A stretch of 64,000 nucleotides of DNA from positions 186,001-250,000 of the forward strand of contig WGMG01000007.1 in the NCBI GenBank assembly GCA_016125185.1, read 5' to 3'. The translations under genes were made by a program, and so were the position numbers. The notes beneath the pieces are model-generated. The model ran no database searches and was not told the DNA's origin. It saw only the letters and a program-made list of their open reading frames with translations. Below are positions 34,677 through 42,568 of this stretch, one piece after another. Numbering within the stretch: position 1 is the stretch's first letter; each line of letters opens with the position of its first letter. This DNA comes from Armatimonadota bacterium. Lineage in GTDB: Bacteria; Armatimonadota; Fimbriimonadia; Fimbriimonadales; Fimbriimonadaceae.

Positions 34677-35096
34677 CTACATTGGCTGGAGGAAAAACCA
34701 TCGCTGGCCTTCTGGGTCCTCGGCGCGATACCGCGGACCCGGAAAGCCGGTCTCGATTTCAGAAAGGATCGTCGCACCGGCGGCTTTGGTCCGAGCAAAG
34801 TGCGACTCGATGTCGGCCACCTGAACCAGAACGCCATTAAAAATGTAGGGCGCGGTTGACCATTTGGCAGCCGGTGAATAGTGCTCCTGAACAGTCTTCG
34901 GCGATTGATAGTCAGGCGTCGGCGAAGCGAGCATGACCACTTGGTCTCCGAACTGCAGTTCGCCGTGGGTCAACCGGCCGCCTTCGACCCACCGCTCCTT
35001 CTGCTCACACCCAAAGGCGCGAATCAGCCAATCCATCATGGCCTCCCCGTCCTCGTAGGACAGCATTGGGATGATCGTCTGCGTTCGCTCGCTCAT
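34677..35096 (-). CDS. VOC-family (glyoxalase-like) protein A
   Basis: A 139-residue vicinal-oxygen-chelate protein. Seen: IIPMLSYEDGEAMMDWLIRAFG, GELQFGDQVVMLAS and the tail GPRYRAEDPEGQRWFF, the PhnB/glyoxalase-like layout. These proteins bind metals or small molecules in resistance, isomerisation or dioxygenation; the substrate is unknown here. TAGAAT six bases before the ATG suggests a leaderless transcript. It is the third gene of a run with an AraC regulator and another VOC protein. Confidence 0.8.
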   Translation of the reverse strand: MSERTQTIIPMLSYEDGEAMMDWLIRAFGCEQKERWVEGGRLTHGELQFGDQVVMLASPTPDYQSPKTVQEHYSPAAKWSTAPYIFNGVLVQVADIESHFARTKAAGATILSEIETGFPGPRYRAEDPEGQRWFFLQPM

Positions 35097-35102
35097 ACCG
35101 CC

Positions 35103-35108
35103 ATTCTA
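35103..35108 (-). promoter_or_regulatory. Candidate leaderless -10 box, VOC protein A
   Basis: TAGAAT six bases before the ATG at 35096. Confidence 0.45.
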
Positions 35109-35117
35109 ACCCAATGA

Positions 35118-35528
35118 CTAGTGGGGCTTGTGTTGGGTCATGCTGAACCAGTTGCCCGAATCATCGACCATGATCGCCTCGATACCATAGAATTGCTCCT
35201 CGGGCTCCCCTCGAAACTGGACCCCCTTAGCCTTCAGTTCCTCGTAGGTCGCACGGCAGTCGTCGACTTCAAAAACCCCGGCCCCCAGCGTGCCGATTTC
35301 TTGAAGTTTCTCAAGCAATTCGGCGCTACCCTCTTGGGCCATTGGACTTCGGATGGGCATGAGAATGATTTCGAAGTCGGGCTGGGTTTTGGGGCCGACG
35401 GTCAGCCATCGGAATTCGCCCATCATGGCGTCGGTGCGCACCTCGAAGCCAAGCTTATTCACATAGAAGTCGTAGGCTGAATCCTGATCCTTGACGAAGA
35501 TGGGAGCGTGTGAGAATCGCGTAACCAT
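35118..35528 (-). CDS. VOC-family protein B
   Basis: A 136-residue glyoxalase-fold protein. Seen: HAPIFVKDQDSAYDFYVNKLGFEV, DFEIILMPIRSP, AGVFEVDDCRATYEELKAKGVQF and EAIMVDDSGNWFSMTQ. The long frame starting at 35639 overlaps the AraC gene, so I use the ATG at 35528, which has TATCAT seven bases upstream. AraC-linked VOC pairs are often repressed or induced by the small molecule the VOC protein binds; the ligand is unknown. Confidence 0.82.
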   Translation of the reverse strand: MVTRFSHAPIFVKDQDSAYDFYVNKLGFEVRTDAMMGEFRWLTVGPKTQPDFEIILMPIRSPMAQEGSAELLEKLQEIGTLGAGVFEVDDCRATYEELKAKGVQFRGEPEEQFYGIEAIMVDDSGNWFSMTQHKPH

Positions 35529-35535
35529 GCTTACG

Positions 35536-35541
35536 ATGATA
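35536..35541 (-). promoter_or_regulatory. Candidate leaderless -10 box, VOC protein B
   Basis: TATCAT seven bases before the ATG at 35528. Confidence 0.4.
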
Positions 35542-35575
35542 TCGCGACGACGCGATTTCTTCTTTTTCGATCTTG

Positions 35576-35992
35576 CTATTTTGTTGGCAGGGAGTACCGC
35601 TGGGTGGTGAAACAGTGGGGAATGAACCGATGTCCCCAAATACGTCCAAGCGCGTATGCGCGGCAGGCTCTGAACCGAAATTCGGTCGGATTCAGCCCGA
35701 AACGCTTTCGAAAGAGGGTTGAAAATGTCGCCGGGCTTTCATAGCCAAGCTCGAACGCGATCTCGGTAATGGAGAGACAATTTTCAAGCAGAAGTTCCTT
35801 AGCGCGTTCAAGCCTACGCTGAGTCTTGAACTCCTGAGGCGTCATGCCATACCGCTGGGAAAACAGACGATGGAAGTGGAACGGAGACATCGTCGCGGCA
35901 TCAGCGACCTCGCTCAAAGACACGCCGCCCGCGCAATTGTCTGCGAGGAAGTCGCGGGAGACCGCCAGTCGGTGGATGACCTCTCGATCCAT
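35576..35992 (-). CDS. AraC-family HTH regulator without a sensor domain
   Basis: A 138-residue protein that is little more than the double helix-turn-helix: GVSLSEVADAATMSPFHFHRLFSQRYGMTPQEF and SITEIAFELGYESPATFSTLFRKRFGLNPTEFR. Lacking a sensing domain it resembles MarA/SoxS-like regulators controlled by abundance. It heads the run with two VOC genes. TACGAT six bases before the ATG suggests leaderless transcription. Confidence 0.85.
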   Translation of the reverse strand: MDREVIHRLAVSRDFLADNCAGGVSLSEVADAATMSPFHFHRLFSQRYGMTPQEFKTQRRLERAKELLLENCLSITEIAFELGYESPATFSTLFRKRFGLNPTEFRFRACRAYALGRIWGHRFIPHCFTTQRYSLPTK

Positions 35993-35998
35993 ACTTCT

Positions 35999-36004
35999 AT
36001 CGTA
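35999..36004 (-). promoter_or_regulatory. Candidate leaderless -10 box, AraC regulator
   Basis: TACGAT six bases before the ATG at 35992. Confidence 0.45.
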
Positions 36005-36113
36005 TCACGAGTTCGTCGTGGGGCCCTAGGCGAGCCCCAATCAAGACGAAGTTTCAGGTGCGTAACCCCACACGCGCTTAACCCAAGTGCAATTTTAGGA
36101 CGCGCGGAGGCAA

Positions 36114-36139
36114 GTAGTCCCAATTTGAGTCGGGACTAC
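36114..36139. terminator. Inverted repeat after the AIM24 gene
   Basis: GTAGTCCC-N10-GGGACTAC, perfect eight-base arms, 41 bases past the AIM24 stop. There is no T run, so it is at best a weak terminator or a protein-binding dyad. Confidence 0.35.
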
Positions 36140-36179
36140 CGAATTTGTTCATGTAATATTCATGTTCGCGCGTCGGCGT

Positions 36180-36875
36180 TTACTCGGAACTGGCCAGGTG
36201 CAGATACATGGACTGGAGGCCAATGCGCCCCGGACCGGTGAATCGGTTGAACACCAAATTTCCGGCGCTGGCGAAGAGCCCAGTCGAGAGCCGCTGCATA
36301 ATCGTGTCCATCTTCACCGTCACGTCTTTGTAGATCCAACCACCTGGCTCGATGTCGATCATCTCACCGGGAGCGAGCGTCACTTCGAAAACATTGCCAT
36401 AACCGTGCATCCACAAAATGCCCTCTGGGCCGGAGCAGGTGAAGGTGTCGATGAAGAAGCCGGTGCCCGAAAAGAGCATGTTGGCCAGGCCCTTGACTCT
36501 CGTGAACGTGTAGTCCAAGTTATTCGTTGCCGCCAACCACTGATGCTCGCGAACGTCCAAACGTTCGCCGTGGCGGAGGTGGATGCCGAAAACGTGACCG
36601 GCGCCATCGCGGCTGAAGCCAATTCGACCTCGTCCCTGCGTCTCGACCATGAATAGCGGCATTCCCGCTACCATTCGCTTGAGTCCGCCAGCGAGAGATT
36701 TCACCCCAATATTGAGCGCCGGGTCTTTCCAAAGCAAAATGTGGTGCTCAAAGTAGACCGGCATCTCAGAGATTTCAATTTGAAGAACGGGAACGAGTTC
36801 GCCCTGAATGTGATAGGTCACGCCACCGAAATTCTCATCCATGACGTTGGTTTGTTTTGCGACGGGTACAGCCAT
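36180..36875 (-). CDS. AIM24/TIGR00266-family protein
   Basis: A 231-residue beta-rich protein. Seen: VTYHIQGELVPVLQIEI, MPVYFEHHILLWKDPALNIGVKS, MVAGMPLFMVETQGRGRIGFS, and FFIDTFTCSGPEGILWMHGYGNVFEVTLAPGE, the usual AIM24 order. The function in bacteria is unknown. GAGG precedes the ATG at a normal distance. It is downstream of, but not close to, the DUF4166/membrane pair. Confidence 0.85.
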   Translation of the reverse strand: MAVPVAKQTNVMDENFGGVTYHIQGELVPVLQIEISEMPVYFEHHILLWKDPALNIGVKSLAGGLKRMVAGMPLFMVETQGRGRIGFSRDGAGHVFGIHLRHGERLDVREHQWLAATNNLDYTFTRVKGLANMLFSGTGFFIDTFTCSGPEGILWMHGYGNVFEVTLAPGEMIDIEPGGWIYKDVTVKMDTIMQRLSTGLFASAGNLVFNRFTGPGRIGLQSMYLHLASSE

Positions 36876-36922
36876 CTTCTTTACCTCACGCCATTATACA
36901 GATTCGTACTTAAGTCACCAAG

Positions 36923-37420
36923 CTAGGATTTTTCAGGGCGGAAACTGGCGATGAGATCCCGGACCCCGCTGACGGCGACGCCGGTGGCGATGAGCAACAG
37001 AATCCAAGCCGGGAAGCCATGGTAGCTGGGTCCCCAACCGAGGGGCCCTTGGCTCCACTTGTATAGCTCGGGCAGGAGATAAGCGAGGAACGCGCCGTAG
37101 ACGATTCCCATGACGGTATGCATGCATCGCTCACCTGGCGGCAGCTTGCGAACCTTGTCTTCCTCGACGAAATCCCACAGGGTGATCACGATTTCGGCAA
37201 GCAGGATGGCAAAAAGAATCCAAGCTAACGGTCCTCGCCAGGTGACGAACCCCAGCGAGCCGATGATAATTGCGTAGCAGAAGTCGCGCACGGCGTGGAG
37301 GCGCAGTTCGGTTTGCGTGTGGTCGCCGTGGGGCAGGCGAAGTTTGTATTCGTGGTAGTAGAGCGTGTCGGTCGCGCCGAGGATAGCTTGCACCAAGAGA
37401 ATCCAGATTGCCGTTTTCAT
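36923..37420 (-). CDS. Hypothetical four- or five-helix membrane protein
   Basis: A 165-residue inner-membrane protein. Predicted helices: IWILLVQAILGATDTLYYH, FCYAIIIGSLGFVTW, PLAWILFAILLAEIVITLWDF, CMHTVMGIVYGAFLAYLLPELY and AWILLLIATGVAVSGV. Its ATG overlaps the stop of the DUF4166 gene (ATGA), so they are translationally coupled. I do not recognise a characterised family; the DUF4166 partner suggests a conserved two-gene unit. Confidence 0.75.
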   Translation of the reverse strand: MKTAIWILLVQAILGATDTLYYHEYKLRLPHGDHTQTELRLHAVRDFCYAIIIGSLGFVTWRGPLAWILFAILLAEIVITLWDFVEEDKVRKLPPGERCMHTVMGIVYGAFLAYLLPELYKWSQGPLGWGPSYHGFPAWILLLIATGVAVSGVRDLIASFRPEKS

Positions 37421-37929
37421 GTCGAGCACAACTCTCCCTCATATTGGCAAATCTGGCCTAGCCCCGGCAAAAGGAATCGCACCCTTGTGTGCAAGCCCCT
37501 TTCGCTAGGGCGCTCGGTAGCCTCGATTCTGATGCTTAAGAAATTCGGCAAAGGGCAACCCATCAATCGCGTTCGTATGGAGGAATAGTCCAGCCCGCCG
37601 TCCACAATCCGCACTTCAAATTCGAAGGAAATCGGCCACTTCGTCTCGCATAAGTAGCCCTTGTTCTCTGTCTGGATGGTGACGAGTTTTGACTTTTTGA
37701 ACGTTCGGTCCCACACCTCGGTTCCGTTGTTCGAGCTGATTAATAGTTGGGTGGGAAGATCGCTTCCGGGTTTCGGCAACTGCATGATCCAACAGGCCAG
37801 TCTGCTTGTCCAACCTGGGGACCAGACCACGTCGAACGTGCCCTCTGCACCCAGTCCATCGTGGAATGTCTGGAGCGACGGAGCCAACCGCTCGTACTCC
37901 GGCCCCAACAGATCGCGGTACAGACCCAC
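37417..37929 (-). CDS. DUF4166 protein
   Basis: A 170-residue protein from the GTG at 37929; family members usually begin near LYRDLLGPEYERLAPSLQTFH, which is where this start lies. It also shows a VDGGLDYSSIRTRLMG-type central motif and the PNFLSIRIEATERP segment. CATAAT lies six bases before the GTG. An upstream ATG at 37980 would overlap the start codon of the divergent S10 gene. Function unknown. It is coupled by ATGA to a membrane protein. Confidence 0.65.
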   Translation of the reverse strand: MGLYRDLLGPEYERLAPSLQTFHDGLGAEGTFDVVWSPGWTSRLACWIMQLPKPGSDLPTQLLISSNNGTEVWDRTFKKSKLVTIQTENKGYLCETKWPISFEFEVRIVDGGLDYSSIRTRLMGCPLPNFLSIRIEATERPSERGLHTRVRFLLPGLGQICQYEGELCST

Positions 37930-37966
37930 GACTAGATTATGCGCCTGACGTCTAGGGCCTAATAGG

Positions 37967-37972
37967 TAACAT
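37967..37972 (+). promoter_or_regulatory. Candidate leaderless -10 box, S10 peptidase A
   Basis: TAACAT six bases before the ATG at 37979, in the divergent region shared with the DUF4166 gene. Confidence 0.5.
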
Positions 37973-37978
37973 CTGCCC

Positions 37979-39481
37979 ATGCATTTTCGGGCCATCACAG
38001 GAATCCTCCTCCTTTTGCCGATCGCTTGCCTTGCTCAGGAGCCGCCCAAGCCAACCGAGCCGAAAAAGGACGCCCAGGCGAACATCGAAATCAAGCCGTC
38101 TGTCACCAATCACAGCATCGAACTTCGCGGAAAGAAACTGGACTATAAGGCGACCGCCGCCCAGATCCCGCTTCGAAACGAGCAGGGCGAAGTCGAGTGC
38201 CGCATGTTCTACGTGGCCTACGAAAAGAATGGCGCGGACGCATCGTCTCGCCCGGTGACCTTTGCTTTCAACGGTGGTCCGGGAAGTGCGACGATGTGGC
38301 TCCACATGGGTGCACTGGGACCCAAGCGAGCCCCGATGCCCGACGACGGGTCACTGCCGAAGCCACCCTATCAGGCTGTCGATAACCCAGACACGTGGCT
38401 GGATTTCACCGATGTCGTCGTCATCGACGCCCCCGGCACCGGCTACAGCCGTCTCGCCAAACCCGAGCTTGGGAAGAAGTATTTCGGGGTCCGCCAGGAC
38501 ATCCGGGCGTTCACCAATTTCGTCAAGGAATGGCTGAGCGTCCATAACCGCTGGAAGTCGCCTTTGTTCGTGGCGGGCGAAAGCTACGGCGGCATACGCG
38601 GCTCGGGTCTGGCCCAGAGCCTCTTCCAGAACGGTATTGCCCTGAACGGATTCGTGAGCATCTCCGGCTCCAGCAACTTCCTCACGCTCGACGGAATGCG
38701 TGGCAACGATGCGACGTACATCGGCTTTCTGCCGTCGATGGCTGCCTGCGCTTGGTACCACCACAAGGCGGCTCCGCGGTTCAAGAGCGTCGAGCAGGTC
38801 GTAGCTGAATCGACAAAGTGGGTTGACGATGTCTACGGCCCCGCTTTGCTTCGTGGCGATAACCTTTCGGCCAAGGAGAAGGACGAGGTCGCCGGCAAGC
38901 TGGCCGAGTATCTTGGACTCACCAAAAAGTACTGTCTCGGTTCAAATCTTCGTGTTCCCGAATGGCAGTTCTTCAAAGAACTGCTTCGGGACGAGGGGCT
39001 GTCAATCGGCCGGTACGATGGTCGACTGATAGCCAAAGAAGAGCTGAAGGTCGGGGGCCAACAAGCCAATGACCCAAGTGACGATGCGGTGACGCCGCCG
39101 TTCACTAGCGCGATCCACGACTACTTCCTAAACGACCTAGGGCTGAAAACCGACCTCCAATACAACAACTTTGGCAATGTCTACCCTTGGGAGAGCCCGG
39201 AGGGGAGCTATCCAGAGACGTCGTCCGACCTGCGGAGCGTTCTCGCCGCGAACCAGCACCTGCGCGTGCTCTACTGCTGCGGGTACTACGACCTCGCCTG
39301 CCCTCTCAACGCCACCCTCTATACGATCGACCACATGGGCCTCGATGAAGAAACGAGAAAGCACCTCTCGTTTGCGTACTATCCGGCTGGCCACATGATG
39401 TACATCGAAAAGAGTTCGCGTGTGAAACTTCACGACGACGTCGAGAAGTTCGAGCACGACTGCCTGACCGGCAGCAACTAG
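37979..39481 (+). CDS. Secreted S10-type serine carboxypeptidase A
   Basis: A 500-residue protein with signal peptide (TGILLLLPIACLAQ) of the S10 family. Seen: FAFNGGPGSATMWLHMGALGP, the catalytic Ser in VAGESYGGIRGSGLA, Asp in CCGYYDLACPLNAT and His in YPAGHMMYIEKSS. It would trim C-terminal residues of peptides in the envelope or outside. A second S10 gene without a signal peptide lies at 41030-42466 on the other strand; the two flank the MerT-like and pseudopilin genes. A good terminator follows. Confidence 0.87.
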   Translation: MHFRAITGILLLLPIACLAQEPPKPTEPKKDAQANIEIKPSVTNHSIELRGKKLDYKATAAQIPLRNEQGEVECRMFYVAYEKNGADASSRPVTFAFNGGPGSATMWLHMGALGPKRAPMPDDGSLPKPPYQAVDNPDTWLDFTDVVVIDAPGTGYSRLAKPELGKKYFGVRQDIRAFTNFVKEWLSVHNRWKSPLFVAGESYGGIRGSGLAQSLFQNGIALNGFVSISGSSNFLTLDGMRGNDATYIGFLPSMAACAWYHHKAAPRFKSVEQVVAESTKWVDDVYGPALLRGDNLSAKEKDEVAGKLAEYLGLTKKYCLGSNLRVPEWQFFKELLRDEGLSIGRYDGRLIAKEELKVGGQQANDPSDDAVTPPFTSAIHDYFLNDLGLKTDLQYNNFGNVYPWESPEGSYPETSSDLRSVLAANQHLRVLYCCGYYDLACPLNATLYTIDHMGLDEETRKHLSFAYYPAGHMMYIEKSSRVKLHDDVEKFEHDCLTGSN

Positions 39482-39494
39482 CGTCCCAACATTG

Positions 39495-39520
39495 AATTCC
39501 CCGAGATTCCTCGGGGAATT
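39495..39520 (+). terminator. Rho-independent terminator of S10 peptidase A
   Basis: AATTCCCCGAG-ATTC-CTCGGGGAATT, perfect 11-base arms, followed by TTAGTTT. Confidence 0.75.
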
Positions 39521-39540
39521 TTAGTTTAAGGAGGAGGGTC

Positions 39541-39563
39541 AATATACCCCCATAGGGTATATT
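39541..39563. promoter_or_regulatory. CsoR-type operator upstream of the MerT-like gene
   Basis: AATATACCC-CCATA-GGGTATATT, perfect nine-base arms, ending 12 bases before the MerT-like ATG. The core TATACCCCC-N4-GGTATA resembles operators of CsoR/RcnR-family metal repressors (TACCC...GGGTA). The same core, in reverse orientation, stands before the pseudopilin at 40909. Confidence 0.65.
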
Positions 39564-39575
39564 GACCTTAGCGCC

Positions 39576-39923
39576 ATGATATCGAATGTCTCATCTCCGT
39601 CTCAGCACCGTTTGCAAATTGTGAAGAGCGCATTGGCAACCCTCGGGGTTGCGGCATTGGCGAACGCCTGTTGCTGGGTGCCGCCGCTTCTGCTCGCCGT
39701 CGGAGGAACGGGTGCGCGATTTGCAAAGGTATTGGACCCTTATCGGCCCTACCTGCTGGCGTTCATGGTAGTTCAGTTGGTGTGGGGCTTCCGCAATGCG
39801 TATCGGTCACACAAAGGTTGTTGTGGAGAGGATGACAAGCATGCCCGGCGAGTTCGGATCATCACCATGTGGATCATTGCGATCATCGTGATCGCGCTCA
39901 ATCTGATCCCCCATCACCATTAA
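39576..39923 (+). CDS. MerT-like heavy-metal membrane transporter
   Basis: A 115-residue protein with three predicted membrane segments. Seen: a Cys pair in ANACCWVPPLLLAVGG, the LDPYRPYLLAFMVVQLVWGF continuation seen in MerT, a second Cys pair in HKGCCGED in the loop, and a final helix IITMWIIAIIVIALNLIP with a His-rich end. Family knowledge: MerT moves Hg(II) across the inner membrane via such pairs. No MerA, MerP or MerR is nearby and the operator is CsoR-like, so copper or another soft metal is also possible. Confidence 0.75.
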   Translation: MISNVSSPSQHRLQIVKSALATLGVAALANACCWVPPLLLAVGGTGARFAKVLDPYRPYLLAFMVVQLVWGFRNAYRSHKGCCGEDDKHARRVRIITMWIIAIIVIALNLIPHHH

Positions 39924-39927
39924 GGGG

Positions 39928-39951
39928 AAGGGGCGGAAACTACCGCCCCTT
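39928..39951. terminator. Bidirectional terminator between MerT-like and small membrane genes
   Basis: AAGGGGCGG-AAACTA-CCGCCCCTT, perfect nine-base arms. It lies just past the MerT-like stop and covers the stop codon of the convergent small membrane gene. The T run is short. Confidence 0.6.
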
Positions 39952-40119
39952 CGACCGAGCACCGGCTTTCATCTGCCTGACCTCGGTCTGAACCGTGCCC
40001 GACGAATTGCTTCCTCGGGTCCAGAGAATGACGATGATCGCGACCGCTAAGGCAATCGCAATCAGGGCGATGACAATTTTGACGGTGCTGGCCGTCGACT
40101 GGCTTTGCTGAGCTGACAT
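39940..40119 (-). CDS. 59-residue single-span membrane protein after the pseudopilin
   Basis: A small protein: a Gln/Ser/Thr-rich start (MSAQQSQSTASTVK), one hydrophobic span (IVIALIAIALAVAIIVILW) and a short polar tail with several Arg/Lys. It starts 46 bases past the stop of the pseudopilin gene on the same strand and probably shares its transcript. The pseudopilin/small membrane protein order is like the pair at 24352-25450. No family recognised. Confidence 0.55.
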   Translation of the reverse strand: MSAQQSQSTASTVKIVIALIAIALAVAIIVILWTRGSNSSGTVQTEVRQMKAGARSKGR

Positions 40120-40165
40120 AGGGAAGTTGGGTCCGCCCGTCTGAAAGCGACGGGCGAAGCTTGGG

Positions 40166-40909
40166 TCATTCCTCGTTGGAGGGCAAGTTGTCGATGTTGT
40201 GCATGCCCCAGTTGTGAACGTCTAACTGCGGAAGCGTCTTGTCCAAGGTCGAGGCGAAGTGGAACCACTTGGCGTGGCCATCCACGAAGGCGTAGTTATT
40301 GCCGTTCGTGTGTCGCCCAACGTTCTTCGGATCGGGAATCTGCGAATCCGTGTCGATATCACCGATTTGATAGCCAGAGCCGTCGAGGAAGCCCCGCTCC
40401 CAGTTGTCATCCGGCGCCGACGGCCACGGGTGGTAGTCGAAGAAGGCGATACCGGCATGACGTTCGCCAAGGATGATCTGCTCGGCTGGCCGCGAAAACA
40501 TCGTGAGGTTTGCGCCGTGGGCGAAGAAGCCGTTGATGAGGTAGTCGGTGCGGTAGGTCTGCCAATCGGCAAGGGTTACCGGATAAGGGAAGAGGGTCGG
40601 TGTGTCATTGAGGACCGGATCGCGGAAGATGTCCCGACTCTTGATATACGGCTGGAGCGGTTGGAACCAGGTGTACAGGTCGGCGATGGTCTCGTTGGCG
40701 GCGAGGTCGTGGTGGGTCTTGCAGGTTTGGTCATCGTTGTCGCCTGCATACAGCATGATCGCCATGACGATCTGCTTTTGGTTCGAGAGGTCGACCGCTT
40801 TCTTCGCCGCCGCCTTTGCTTGGGCGAAGACGGGGAAAAGGATGGCGGCGAGGATCGCGATGATGGCGATCACGACGAGCAGTTCGATAAGAGTGAAAGC
40901 TCTGCGCAT
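40166..40909 (-). CDS. Pseudopilin-like H-x9-DG protein under a CsoR-type operator
   Basis: A 247-residue prepilin-type protein: short leader [21 protein letters not shown], then [14 protein letters not shown]. The globular part has a His pair in [10 protein letters not shown] and a late [13 protein letters not shown] as the family DGH motif. It differs from the 24352 copy in size and in promoter control: a TATACCCCC-type dyad lies 21 bases before the ATG. That would place a surface pseudopilin under metal control, with the MerT-like gene in the same regulon. Confidence 0.83.
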   Translation of the reverse strand: MRRAFTLIELLVVIAIIAILAAILFPVFAQAKAAAKKAVDLSNQKQIVMAIMLYAGDNDDQTCKTHHDLAANETIADLYTWFQPLQPYIKSRDIFRDPVLNDTPTLFPYPVTLADWQTYRTDYLINGFFAHGANLTMFSRPAEQIILGERHAGIAFFDYHPWPSAPDDNWERGFLDGSGYQIGDIDTDSQIPDPKNVGRHTNGNNYAFVDGHAKWFHFASTLDKTLPQLDVHNWGMHNIDNLPSNEE

Positions 40910-40929
40910 AAGGTTCTCCGGCGAATATT

Positions 40930-40950
40930 ATATACCTATAGGGGGTATAT
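40930..40950. promoter_or_regulatory. CsoR-type operator upstream of the pseudopilin gene
   Basis: ATATACC-TATAGGG-GGTATAT, seven-base arms. Read on the minus strand it contains TATACCCCC-N4-GGTATA, identical at every fixed position to the core at 39541-39563. It starts 21 bases before the pseudopilin ATG, where it would overlap the promoter. Confidence 0.6.
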
Positions 40951-40976
40951 GTATCTATATGAATTCATTCGGGATG

Positions 40977-41010
40977 AAAAAAAAGCCACCCTCTTTGGAA
41001 GGGTGGCTTT
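40977..41010 (-). terminator. Rho-independent terminator of S10 peptidase B
   Basis: On the minus strand an 11-base perfect stem (AAAGCCACCCT arm) with a TCCAAAG-type loop is followed by eight T. It lies 20 bases past the stop of the S10 gene. Confidence 0.85.
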
Positions 41011-41029
41011 GGTATGCACGGTCGGTCTC

Positions 41030-42466
41030 TTACTTGTAGAAATCGGAGATGTCTTCGTGGAGCTTCTTGAGGCATCCTTCGTCGATATACATCATGTGTC
41101 CGGCTTCGTAGTACTTCGTCTGAATGTTGTCTCGCAGGGTGGAATCCAGACCCAGGTGGTTGAGGGTGTATTCGGTGGCAAAGTACGGGGTCGCCAGGTC
41201 GTAGTAACCGGAGGCGATGAACACCTTCATGTACGGATTCTTTGACAGTGCGGCGCGCAGTGACTCGGACGTATCCGGGTGGCCGGCGCCCGCATCGCCG
41301 TAGGACCAATTCTTCCAAAGCTCGCCGGGGTTGAACACGTAGTAAGGCTGGTCGGTCTCCCAGCCAAGCTCCCGGCGAAGGTAGTCGTTGATCGTCGCCG
41401 TATAGGGAGCCATGATCGCGGTCATGGACGGATCGTGTTCAGGGTGCTCGGTCGCGGCGTTCTCATCGATGCCTTTGAACCGGCTATCCAAGCGGCCAAC
41501 CGTACGCTTTTCGTTGCGCAGAAGCTCCTTGCAAAAGCGGTGGATATTGACGCGAAGATCGGTGGCTTCCACATAGTCTTCGCTCAATCCGGTCAGTGCT
41601 GACAACTTCGAACGGACGGTCTTGCGCTCCGCATCGGTCATCGATGCGCCTTTCGCCAGAGCCAACACGTAATCGCTGGCGGCAAACTCCTCGCTTGCTT
41701 TCAGGGCGGATTCGAGCGTCTTGTACTTCGTCTTCTTGTGGAACCACGCGGTGGCGGTGTAGGTCGGCAGAAAGACTTGGTACGGCAAGTCGTTGCCTTT
41801 GTTGAAGCGCGCGGTCTGGAAGTTCAGGATCGACGAAACCAGCACGATGCTATTGAACGCAATGCCCTTTTCGATGAGGTGACCGGACAGACCAGCCGCT
41901 CGCGTGGTTCCATAGCTTTCGCCCACCAGGTGCAGTTTCGAACCCCATCGGTTGTTTCGCGTCAGGTAGAGCCGAATGAACTCGCCGATCGACTCGATGT
42001 CGCCTTCCAAGCTCCAAAACTTCTTGCCACCATCCTTTTTGGCCGGGCGGCTATAGCCGGTCCCAATCGGGTCGATGAAGACGAGATCGGTGTTCTCCAG
42101 CCAGGTGTACTCGTTGTCGACGAGTTTGAAGGGCGGCTTCGGCATGTTGCCGTCCGCTTCCATCACGACTCGCTTCGGGCCAACGACACCAAGGTGAAGC
42201 CAGACCGACGAGCTTCCCGGTCCGCCGTTAAAGCTGAACATCACAGGGCGATTCGAGGGGTCCTTGACGCCGTCTTTGGTGTAGGCGATGTAGAAAATGC
42301 CGCCTTCCGGCTCGCCAAATTCATCGTTGATCGGCATCAGGCCGACGGTGGCGGTGTACTTTAGGTCACCGACCTTATGCTTGGTCACAACCGGACCCTT
42401 GGAGAAATCGAGGGGGTAAGTCTGTTCCTTCTTGCCTTCTTCGGCCTTCGGAGGCGCTTCGCTCAT
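41030..42466 (-). CDS. S10-type serine carboxypeptidase B, no signal peptide
   Basis: A 478-residue relative of peptidase A. Seen: FSFNGGPGSSSVWLHLGVVGP, Ser in LVGESYGTTRAAGLS, Asp in SGYYDLATPYF and His in YEAGHMMYIDEGC. The N-terminus is charged (MSEAPPKAEEGKKEQ) with no signal peptide visible, in contrast to copy A, so it may act in the cytosol or the true start may have been lost. It ends in a strong terminator. Confidence 0.85.
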   Translation of the reverse strand: MSEAPPKAEEGKKEQTYPLDFSKGPVVTKHKVGDLKYTATVGLMPINDEFGEPEGGIFYIAYTKDGVKDPSNRPVMFSFNGGPGSSSVWLHLGVVGPKRVVMEADGNMPKPPFKLVDNEYTWLENTDLVFIDPIGTGYSRPAKKDGGKKFWSLEGDIESIGEFIRLYLTRNNRWGSKLHLVGESYGTTRAAGLSGHLIEKGIAFNSIVLVSSILNFQTARFNKGNDLPYQVFLPTYTATAWFHKKTKYKTLESALKASEEFAASDYVLALAKGASMTDAERKTVRSKLSALTGLSEDYVEATDLRVNIHRFCKELLRNEKRTVGRLDSRFKGIDENAATEHPEHDPSMTAIMAPYTATINDYLRRELGWETDQPYYVFNPGELWKNWSYGDAGAGHPDTSESLRAALSKNPYMKVFIASGYYDLATPYFATEYTLNHLGLDSTLRDNIQTKYYEAGHMMYIDEGCLKKLHEDISDFYK

Positions 42467-42568
42467 TCGTAACTTTTACCCGCCGGACGGGATGGATTGG
42501 TGGACTCTCGGTTTGACATTGAACGAATCAGTACGATGGTAGTAAGATTCAGGAGTCAGGGTTGACTC

